Translations under genes and position numbers: made by a program
Shown: positions 28,754 to 33,606 of the stretch, piece by piece
Numbering within the stretch: position 1 is the first letter of the stretch
Layout: each line of letters starts with the position of its first letter
Source of the DNA: a virus
Virus record (IMG/VR): IMGVR_UViG_3300037502_001028
Location: 1 to 33,606 of that record
DNA length: 33,606 bases
Direction: 5' to 3' (one strand)
Notes under the pieces: generated by a model
What the model saw: the letters and a program-made list of their open reading frames with translations, nothing else
Told to the model about the DNA's origin: nothing
The model's database searches: none

Positions 28754-29012
28754 TGCGTTCCTCCCTCGGTAAAACTGTCCCTCGTCTTCTTCTTATTGCG
28801 GTTCTTTCGTGGGCTGTAAGGCCTCCCCATACACCAAATCTTTCAAATTTGATGCCCCATTCTGCACACTCAGCTTTATGGATACAGTTGTTACATATAT
28901 TTCTAGCGTAGACAATATCTCCATTGGTGCCGTATCCCTGTTCAGGGAACCAGGCATCACCGTTTCCTGTTTGTGCACATAGCGGAGCCTCGTAGTGACG
29001 TGGCTCTCGCAT
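28746..29012 (-). CDS. WhiB-family Fe-S transcription regulator
   Basis: 88 residues. The four cluster Cys are 12, 40, 43 and 49, with the last three as CNNCIHKAEC (C-x2-C-x5-C), followed by EWGIKFERFGVWGGLTAHER including the GVWGG turn at 60-64, then basic AIRRRRG. This is a complete WhiB protein. WhiB regulators are essentially confined to actinobacteria and their phages, so this is the best host indicator here. Phage WhiB proteins bind host sigma factor and can repress host genes. It lies beside the helicase within the early operon. Confidence 0.95.
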   Translation of the reverse strand: MREPRHYEAPLCAQTGNGDAWFPEQGYGTNGDIVYARNICNNCIHKAECAEWGIKFERFGVWGGLTAHERTAIRRRRGTVLPREERSA

Positions 29013-29016
29013 TTAG

Positions 29017-29373
29017 TTACCTTACCCAGATTGTTGGGCACTTGTCTGTAGCTCCTTTAGGAGCAGCGCACATATAACCTTTCCAAGGTCCTTTAGCGCC
29101 AGTACCTGTACGGAACTGCATCTCTCCGTGCTTACAGGTATGACCGCCGTCTATGGCAACTGTTGGTGCTGCCTGTGGTGCACCAGTACGTACGGGCGCA
29201 GACGAAGCAACGCCTCCGAAAGATTGGCTAACGCTTCCAATAAGGGTGGAAAAGTCCTGCGCTGCAGTTAGCAACGCTTCTAGTTCCTCCTTGCTTGCAG
29301 CGTAAAGATTGATAAGAGTTCCATCAGGTGACTTAAAGTTAACCTGGAACTTAGTTGATTCTGGTGCAGCCAT
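29017..29373 (-). CDS. Putative ssDNA-associated protein with C-terminal zinc motif, 118 aa
   Basis: The N-terminal half is a compact alpha/beta module (TKFQVNFKSPDGTLINLYAA, then SKEELEALLTAAQDFSTLIG). A flexible Ala/Pro/Thr-rich linker follows, and the C-terminus (CKHGEMQFRTGTGAKGPWKG, then YMCAAPKGATDKCPTIW) has C-x-H plus two Cys in a zinc-like 'CxHg.m..r.g...kGpWkGyfCp.p....C.p.w' pattern. I recall such tails in phage proteins placed next to Cas4/RecB-type nucleases, as here. A single-strand binding or nuclease-accessory role is likely but unproven. Confidence 0.6.
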   Translation of the reverse strand: MAAPESTKFQVNFKSPDGTLINLYAASKEELEALLTAAQDFSTLIGSVSQSFGGVASSAPVRTGAPQAAPTVAIDGGHTCKHGEMQFRTGTGAKGPWKGYMCAAPKGATDKCPTIWVR

Positions 29374-30312
29374 TTACTTTCCTCCGTTGTGTTTAATCGA
29401 AAGCCTTGCGCTTTCTTTGCCCTGCTTAGTTGGCACGAAGCCCAGTGCTTTCTCCACCGCTTCTTTGTCAACTGTATTTGTTTGGACTGTTGTCCATTTA
29501 ATCTCGAAACCAGATTGAGTTACGCCGAGTAATCCAGCAAGTCCTTCTCTTAAGGCTTCCTTTCGTTCGGTCAGTTCCTTAATCTGGTTGTCGAGTTGTA
29601 CATATTCCATAGCAGAGGAGTCTGCATCTGGATTATCTATCACTGGTAATTCAGTTTTTGTAACTTCTTTTTTTAGACCAACGCATCCCATCTCGCCTGA
29701 TGCGTCATAGAACTTGCAATAGAATTTGCAGTACGACTCATCGCGTTCCGGTGCTGGTGCTTCAGCAGATTCCTTAATAGCAGCAAGCCAGTCGAGGGCT
29801 TCTAAAGCTATCTTCTCATCATAAGGTTCTGAGTGGACTTTGATATCTCGCTCATCACCATCTCTTGGTATGGCTACCAAATTGACAGTCTTGACCTTCC
29901 CCTTGCCAGACTTCTCAATCAGGTAGCCATAAGTTTGTACCTGCCAGCGCTGTTGTTGGCTCGGGAAGTAGCTTAGATTCTTAGCCTTAACTGTCTTCCA
30001 GTCAATGACATCTCCTGAGTCCGGTAGGAAAGCATCAACGTGAGCCTTCATTCCGTTGTATTCAACGGTAGTCTCTAGCATTATTGAGTTGTTACCAGCG
30101 AAAGCAGTTTCGATTGCTGAATGTATTGCCGTGCCCATTATGGCAGCTAGCTTTAACTCATTCTCGTTTGTCTCTGGCTGGTTGTTGAGTCGGTACCAAA
30201 CCTTACGGCGGCACCCACCCAATTCTGATGGACCAATCTGCACCTGTGTGCTACGTGGTCTGTTGTTTTCCTTGTCGTGCAATGCTTTAACAAGTAGTTC
30301 TTTTATATCCAT
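29374..30312 (-). CDS. Cas4/RecB-like exonuclease with Fe-S cluster
   Basis: 312 residues. Four Cys at 34, 195, 199 and 210 (GPSELGGCRRKVWY at the N-terminus and YCKFYCKFYDASGEMGC) form an AddB/Cas4-type Fe-S site. The PD-(D/E)XK core has GTAIHSAIE (His 64), MKAHVDAFL (Asp 93), VIDWKTVKA (D-x-K at 104-106) and QVQTYGYLIE. The C-terminal 80 residues add a helical arm (YVQLDNQIKELTERKEALRE). The ATG at 30312 is chosen over a GTG at 30321 because AAGGTGG lies five bases before it. It should resect DNA ends for recombination or replication. Confidence 0.85.
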   Translation of the reverse strand: MDIKELLVKALHDKENNRPRSTQVQIGPSELGGCRRKVWYRLNNQPETNENELKLAAIMGTAIHSAIETAFAGNNSIMLETTVEYNGMKAHVDAFLPDSGDVIDWKTVKAKNLSYFPSQQQRWQVQTYGYLIEKSGKGKVKTVNLVAIPRDGDERDIKVHSEPYDEKIALEALDWLAAIKESAEAPAPERDESYCKFYCKFYDASGEMGCVGLKKEVTKTELPVIDNPDADSSAMEYVQLDNQIKELTERKEALREGLAGLLGVTQSGFEIKWTTVQTNTVDKEAVEKALGFVPTKQGKESARLSIKHNGGK

Positions 30313-30485
30313 TTCTGCCACCTTGTAAATGTAACATTAAAAAATAGAAAGTTCAACTGAAATATAGATGCTTCGTGAAAGCCTTCGGGATGGGCGTATA
30401 ACTTATAATAATCAAAACCCAAAGCAAAGTTATTTATGTAATGACGATTGATATGAACGGTATATCTACCAGTATCTTTCTTCAT
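30303..30485 (-). CDS. Small conserved phage protein, aromatic-rich, 60 aa
   Basis: The ATG overlaps the TAA of the peptidase gene (TAATG). Content: NFALGFDYYKLYAHPEGFHE, then a hydrophobic FQLNFLFFNVTFTRW, typical of a small phage protein with 'GfdyyK.YaHPEGfh...i.lLFFN..f.rW' that I recall from many genomes without a known role. The many aromatics suggest a small beta-type fold, and it may attach to membrane or other proteins. Confidence 0.65.
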   Translation of the reverse strand: MKKDTGRYTVHINRHYINNFALGFDYYKLYAHPEGFHEASIFQLNFLFFNVTFTRWQKWI

Positions 30486-31048
30486 TAGTACTCCTTATCT
30501 TGAGTAACCAACTGTATGGGTGGGCAAGTATTAACGTCAAGCACCGATGCAATTTCCACAGCTCTTCGGGCGTGTCGCTCTACTGTGGCAGGTTTGAGAT
30601 TACTGCCCAAGCCGTAAAGATAACCAACAGCGAAAGAACCACCCGACCCCAGACCGTAGATTCCAACGTCATTCTTGATGAACGATAAGTCGACAGCAAT
30701 GTGGAATAGAGTTCCGTTGAACGCAACGAGGTAATCAAAGCCTGAATCTTTATCTTTGCCTGTTTCATATGGTTCATATCCATTCTCTTTGAACGCCGTG
30801 ATTATGGACGGCAGAACTTTCTTACCCATCCATTGGATAGGGTCTGCACCTTTATACACAGGTGGTTTCCAGTTGTAAGCCAAGATGTCACCAGGGCGCG
30901 AATCGCCTGTAATACCCAGCAGGTACTTACCAACGGAGATTATCTTTGGCGTGGATGTACTTACGGTACGTAAGTTATCCTCAGTGATTTGGGAATCTGC
31001 CGCAAGAACACAGCGGTCAGGTAGTTGGACTCCTACTAACGTTGTCAT
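30485..31048 (-). CDS. Proteasome beta/HslV-like Ntn-hydrolase peptidase
   Basis: 187 residues, close to HslV (about 175). The protein opens MTTLVGVQLPDRCVLAADSQ; after Met removal the Thr is residue 1 and the Asp of LAADSQ falls at 17, exactly as in proteasome and HslV. A Lys follows at 34 (TPKIISVGK; 33 in relatives) and GLGSGGSFAVGYLYG (132-146) supplies the 'GSGG' turn with the later Ser. There is no propeptide, unlike most actinobacterial PrcB. No HslU-like ATPase gene is in the window. It is the first gene of the early operon. Likely a self-compartmentalised peptidase; the partner ATPase is unknown. Confidence 0.85.
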   Translation of the reverse strand: MTTLVGVQLPDRCVLAADSQITEDNLRTVSTSTPKIISVGKYLLGITGDSRPGDILAYNWKPPVYKGADPIQWMGKKVLPSIITAFKENGYEPYETGKDKDSGFDYLVAFNGTLFHIAVDLSFIKNDVGIYGLGSGGSFAVGYLYGLGSNLKPATVERHARRAVEIASVLDVNTCPPIQLVTQDKEY

Positions 31049-31076
31049 AGTCCGTAAATTTTACCCTCTCTACGGC

Positions 31077-31094
31077 GTGTCGCAACGGCGACAC
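31077..31094 (-). other. Perfect 7-bp hairpin in the early operon leader
   Basis: GTGTCGC (31077-31083) pairs with GCGACAC (31088-31094) around a 4-base loop (AACG). It ends 29 bases before the peptidase gene start. Like the stem at 17449-17475 it contains GTGTC/GACAC arms, so the two operon leaders may share a regulator or RNA-stability element. Confidence 0.55.
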
Positions 31095-31140
31095 TCCCAA
31101 CGGATTTCTATAATATGAGCCGTAGGCGAATTAAACAGAC

Positions 31141-31156
31141 GGCCCCTTACGGGGCC
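31141..31156. other. GC-rich hairpin in the early control region
   Basis: GGCCCC (31141-31146) pairs with GGGGCC (31151-31156) around TTAC. On the leftward strand it is followed by TCTGTTTAATT, a weak T-rich stretch, so it may act as a backup terminator for leftward transcription entering from the lysis genes. Confidence 0.45.
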
Positions 31157-31215
31157 GAGGCGTAAGCCGTGAAGCCGAGAGGCGACTGACCTACAGGAAG
31201 GAGCCGTGCCGAGCA

Positions 31216-31452
31216 ATGCTGTGGCTCCGTCTACTCCGCCTGCGGAAAAATAGTTTACCACCAATACAGGCCTCTGACTTAAGAGGTGTCGGTCCGACGC
31301 ATCAATGCGTCTGCGGATGTACAGTCTTTAGTACATATGTCCAGTTTGATAACTATGAAATCTGTTGGTATGCCCTGGATGTACAGTGTGCTAACTGTGG
31401 CAACCTTCTTAAAGCTCCTTGCCCTATAGACAATCCCGATATTCAGGCATAA
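31216..31452 (+). CDS. Lone rightward Cys-rich protein, 78 aa
   Basis: The only rightward gene on the right side. AGGAAGGAG lies 12 bases upstream of the ATG. Residues 1-22 are basic and hydrophobic; the core GVGPTHQCVCGCTVFSTYV, then FDNYEICWYALDVQCANCG and LLKAPCPID, has Cys at 31, 33, 35, 50, 58, 61 and 69, a likely zinc-binding beta module (CxC ... CxxC) of a type I recall from actinophages. The TAA overlaps the A-tract of the opposing terminator. The function is unknown. Confidence 0.7.
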   Translation: MLWLRLLRLRKNSLPPIQASDLRGVGPTHQCVCGCTVFSTYVQFDNYEICWYALDVQCANCGNLLKAPCPIDNPDIQA

Positions 31453-31488
31453 AAAAAAAGAAGGCCCCAGGATTTCTCCCAGGGCCTT
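31451..31488 (-). terminator. Strong intrinsic terminator of the lysis operon
   Basis: On the leftward strand AAGGCCC...GGGCCTT pairs, extended by two wobble pairs and three inner pairs to a 12-bp stem closed by a GAAA tetraloop, followed by C and nine T (from the A-tract at 31451-31459). It lies 18 bases past the holin stop and ends the late transcript. Stem 31461-31488. Confidence 0.92.
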
Positions 31489-31505
31489 TGCCTCGCGCTA
31501 CTAAA

Positions 31506-31691
31506 CTACTTTGCTCCTCGTCCGAAGTCTCCTGCAGACGGGTCTAGCCACTTAAGAACTGGACCAAGGAAGCCTGCTAGAGCTGCTGCTCCGAGGGTCT
31601 TGACGTCAGTTTCTCCTGCTAGGTACAATGCAATAGCAGCGGATGCTGCAGCACGGAACCAAGTAAGTGATACTTGTTTTAGAGTTTCCAT
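31506..31691 (-). CDS. r1t-like holin
   Basis: 61 residues. One or two short hydrophobic helices (WFRAAASAAIALYLAG, about 11-26, and LGAAALAGFLGPVLKWL, about 33-49) with a VKTLGAAA connector and a C-terminal LDPSAGDFGRG tail are those of r1t-type phage holins (W.Raa..aaiA.ylaG......l..A...G...p.lrwLDP). It lies beside the endolysin and holds the last position before the terminator. It would permeabilise the membrane to release the endolysin. Confidence 0.8.
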   Translation of the reverse strand: METLKQVSLTWFRAAASAAIALYLAGETDVKTLGAAALAGFLGPVLKWLDPSAGDFGRGAK

Positions 31692-32204
31692 TTATACTGC
31701 CTTTCTTTTTGGATTGTGAACCTTGCAGCAGGTACAAACTTCTACCTCTGCAACCTTCTTTTTAGGCTGAGGTTGTAACTTAGCCTTTACCTGGTTCACA
31801 ACTTTAGGTTGGTTCATCCACCAGAACCAAGGACTAATGTCCTTTGCCTTCTCAGGCAGGATGGATATATGTAAATGTTTTGTGTGCGGATTGCTACCGG
31901 TGTATGCCCTATTTCCTTGCTTCGCATATTTACGGTTCCAAATCTTTTTGTTGAAGATTAGATATGAGACTCGCTCATCTTCTTTTAGTTTCTCAAATAT
32001 GACAGCACAGTCAACCCCATTGTCTGGGTCGTGAGTCAAGTCAACAGCAAGACCGGTGTTGTGGTCGCTGTTTGGACTCTGCTTGATGTGTGCCGATGAG
32101 GGCAATAATCCGTCGGACAGTTTCTTGCGCTTCGGCCACAACGCTGTCGCCTGACGAAGCACAGCAATAGCAGCAGGTGTTGCACGTTTTGCAACAGGTT
32201 TCAT
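31692..32204 (-). CDS. Endolysin, M15-type zinc peptidase
   Basis: 170 residues. PNSDHNTGLAVDLTHDP (44-60) has the metal ligands His 48 and Asp 55, and NPHTKHLHISIL (105-116) has the final HxH with His 110 and 112. This is a D,D-carboxypeptidase/L,D-type M15 (VanY-like) domain that cuts peptidoglycan cross-bridges. The C-terminal 35 residues (VNQVKAKLQPQPKKKVAEVE, then VCTCCKVHNPKRKAV) are basic and contain a CTCC cluster, possibly a cell-wall binding tail or metal site. No signal peptide, so it needs the adjacent holin. Confidence 0.88.
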   Translation of the reverse strand: MKPVAKRATPAAIAVLRQATALWPKRKKLSDGLLPSSAHIKQSPNSDHNTGLAVDLTHDPDNGVDCAVIFEKLKEDERVSYLIFNKKIWNRKYAKQGNRAYTGSNPHTKHLHISILPEKAKDISPWFWWMNQPKVVNQVKAKLQPQPKKKVAEVEVCTCCKVHNPKRKAV

Positions 32205-32207
32205 CTG

Positions 32208-32411
32208 TCATCTCCTAATAGCTTCCTTGACTAAATCAGTTAGCAGGTCAACCTTTTCTTCAAGTCGGTCAACCTTGTCTTTCATACTGCCACCACCGTT
32301 GGGCTTTAATTCAGATAGGTAATGTTTTGTCAAGAACTTAACCAATGCAGCGTGTGCTGCGAATATGGTTGTAAGTGCTGCGGCAAGGCCTGCCCATTCA
32401 GTGGGTGTCAT
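32208..32411 (-). CDS. Holin-like membrane protein with cytoplasmic coiled coil, 67 aa
   Basis: One hydrophobic helix at about 4-27 (EWAGLAAALTTIFAAHAALV), a short linker with GGGS, then a coiled coil MKDKVDRLEEKVDLLTDLVK ending EAIRR. This is a common lysis-cassette accessory layout in actinophages (second holin or LysB-type regulator). It abuts the tail protein gene and precedes the endolysin. Confidence 0.65.
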   Translation of the reverse strand: MTPTEWAGLAAALTTIFAAHAALVKFLTKHYLSELKPNGGGSMKDKVDRLEEKVDLLTDLVKEAIRR

Positions 32412-33606
32412 TTATACGCTCCGGATTGTAACTATCAAGATACCTCCGAAACCGGAGAATCTTTTATCGGTAGGGGTGCGGTTGATAAAGTCCATCTCTT
32501 CAATCAACCCAATGTAAGACTCTCCTGTACGGAAGTCTTCGATACGGATGGAATCTCCTGCATTTTCTACAGTTTCTAATTGCTGCATTCTGTCCCAAGC
32601 ACGGCCGTCATAGCCAATCATTACGCCGAACTTATCTGACTCTCTGTCAAAACAGAGCAACGGGTATTGAATCAAACGTTGACGTGGGACTGCTGGCAAA
32701 GCCTTTAATTGGTAGCCAGTAAATAGTGGACCCTTAGTGTTATCAGTAGAACTGCGGGTCATAGTAAACTTAAAGCCAAGATACTCTTGTGGTCCTACTG
32801 GGTAGTTGACATTGACTTCCTGAATCAAACCAGTCTGAGCAAAGTTACCAATAACAAACTCTGCATCCGTTGAGGTAACTGAACGTACTACTAGGCCACC
32901 ATTGGTTGAGTCAAAGCGAGGGAAGATAACCTTATACAGCTTGTTCTCTGTGGTGTTGTAGCGGATATAACCAGTTTGCAGATAACCAGATGCAACTAAT
33001 CTTGTATCAGATTCAATATAGACAGAGCCATTAGTAGTAGATGTAGCGTTAGTTGTAAACGCTAGACGCTCTGTACCGTTAATAAAAGCACAAGCTGTAG
33101 TTTCGTGGTTGGTATTACCGCTGGCATTGTAGGTGTCATAAGCATACGGAAATACCAATGGTGCAACCTGTATCGACAGGTCAAGGCGGATAGTTCCTGG
33201 CTCATCATCTACGCTAGTAGCAGCCCAAGCAAATCTGTCACGGAAAGCAAAGTCATAGACAGGCTGAGTGTTCTCCCAGATTAGCGGTCCATAGGCTAGT
33301 GAGCCATCATCGGACACAACTGCAGCTCTAATACCCTTGGTTGTACCAATCATCATATAGCCAAGGTAATAAGCAATTTTATAAACGCGCTCGCCTGCAG
33401 GCATTTCAGCAGCAGTAATAGCACTGGTCAAGGTAGGCATAGTTCCATTGGATGCCAGAGTAAACTTCTGGATATTGGACTGTGTTCCTGAGAAGCCTGT
33501 GCAGTAGATAGCAGCACCAGATGAAGTGATGCTGGTATACACAAAGTTATCTACTGGGTGGGTATAGACAGCGGTAGGTAAGGATGTGGCTGCAGTAGAA
33601 ATCTCA
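32412..33606 (-). CDS. Tail/virion structural protein, beta-propeller-like (5' end outside window)
   Basis: The frame stays open to the right edge (398 residues visible), so the gene begins beyond 33606; a GTG at 33542 is an internal codon at best. The sequence is a series of beta-hairpin units with W/Y/F and Asp/Gly turns (YYLGYMMIGTTKGIRAAVVS, PVYDFAFRDRFAWAATSV, ERLAFTTNATSTTNGSVY), which suggests a beta-propeller or beta-helix structural protein. Its place before the lysis cassette fits a tail or tail-spike protein. No enzymatic motif is visible. Confidence 0.6.
   Translation of the reverse strand, partial: EISTAATSLPTAVYTHPVDNFVYTSITSSGAAIYCTGFSGTQSNIQKFTLASNGTMPTLTSAITAAEMPAGERVYKIAYYLGYMMIGTTKGIRAAVVSDDGSLAYGPLIWENTQPVYDFAFRDRFAWAATSVDDEPGTIRLDLSIQVAPLVFPYAYDTYNASGNTNHETTACAFINGTERLAFTTNATSTTNGSVYIESDTRLVASGYLQTGYIRYNTTENKLYKVIFPRFDSTNGGLVVRSVTSTDAEFVIGNFAQTGLIQEVNVNYPVGPQEYLGFKFTMTRSSTDNTKGPLFTGYQLKALPAVPRQRLIQYPLLCFDRESDKFGVMIGYDGRAWDRMQQLETVENAGDSIRIEDFRTGESYIGLIEEMDFINRTPTDKRFSGFGGILIVTIRSV

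Larger units (their letters stand above)
31049..31215. promoter_or_regulatory. Intergenic control region upstream of the early operon
   Basis: 167 gene-free bases between the first leftward early gene and a rightward Cys-rich gene. It holds a 7-bp hairpin at 31077-31094, a TATAAT box at 31109-31114 on the plus strand (its overlap on the minus strand reads TATTAT), a GC-rich hairpin at 31141-31156 and copies of words also found in 17413-18170 (GGCGACACTC, AGAGGCGAC, CCTACAGG). No -35 box is convincing for either direction, so promoter assignment is tentative; phage sigma-dependent promoters would not need the host consensus. Confidence 0.45.

Noticed and set aside
33540-33542. GTG at 33542 as the start of the tail protein
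   Set aside because: The same frame is open to the edge without a stop and without a ribosome site near this GTG; the gene is called 5'-truncated.
1-33606. tRNA genes, CRISPR array, integrase or insertion sequence
   Set aside because: No cloverleaf, regular spaced repeat, recombinase motif or terminal inverted repeat was recognised by eye; a covariance-model scan could still find a diverged tRNA.

Overview
The window is a piece of a tailed double-stranded DNA phage genome (Caudoviricetes). It holds a full head and packaging module, a DNA replication and recombination module, a lysis cassette and a cluster of very small genes, packed end to end with start/stop overlaps. The host is most likely an actinobacterium. 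A WhiB-family Fe-S regulator is encoded at 28746-29012, a proteasome/HslV-like peptidase at 30485-31048, and a transglycosylase-like lysin of a kind seen in actinobacteria and their phages at 20645-21061. The base composition looks moderate by eye (not computed), which would fit low- to mid-GC aquatic actinobacteria better than Mycobacterium or Streptomyces; this last step is inference.

Layout. (1) 1-17412, leftward: the late/structural operon. Read in the direction of transcription it has an HNH endonuclease, the large terminase, a small basic protein, the portal, three small proteins, a 1586-residue giant virion protein, three further large virion-type proteins, the scaffold, the major capsid protein (N4-gp56 type), eight small proteins and the start of a collagen-like fibre gene that leaves the window on the left. 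(2) 17413-18170: a 758-base gene-free region full of short inverted and tandem repeats, ending in a good sigma70-type promoter facing right. (3) 18171-21083, rightward: about 16 tiny genes, mostly unrecognised, ending in a secreted lysin overprinted on two other reading frames, then an intrinsic terminator at 21096-21137. (4) 31048-21132, leftward: the early/middle operon. It runs proteasome-like peptidase, small protein, Cas4/RecB-like nuclease, Zn-motif protein, WhiB, DnaB-like helicase, two glycosyltransferases, a sugar epimerase, a methyltransferase, Holliday-junction-type nuclease, split primase, second HNH nuclease, DUF1599/MazG-like protein, sigma factor, PD-(D/E)XK nuclease and FmdB-type zinc ribbon. 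(5) 31049-31215: a second gene-free regulatory region sharing words with region 2. (6) 31216-31452, rightward: a lone Cys-rich protein. (7) 33606-31506, leftward: the end of a structural/lysis operon (tail protein, holin-like protein, M15 endolysin, r1t-like holin) closed by a strong terminator at 31451-31488.

How it works together. The leftward late operon exits at the left edge inside a fibre gene, and a leftward structural/lysis operon enters at the right edge. The simplest reading is one late operon on a circular or circularly permuted map, with more tail genes missing between the two edges. The early operon supplies host-takeover regulators (sigma, WhiB, peptidase), replication proteins and an embedded sugar-modification cassette. 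The late operon builds and packages the head. Lysis is split between a late holin/M15 endolysin set and a signal-peptide-bearing lysin in the small-gene operon. No tRNA, CRISPR array, integrase or insertion sequence was seen.
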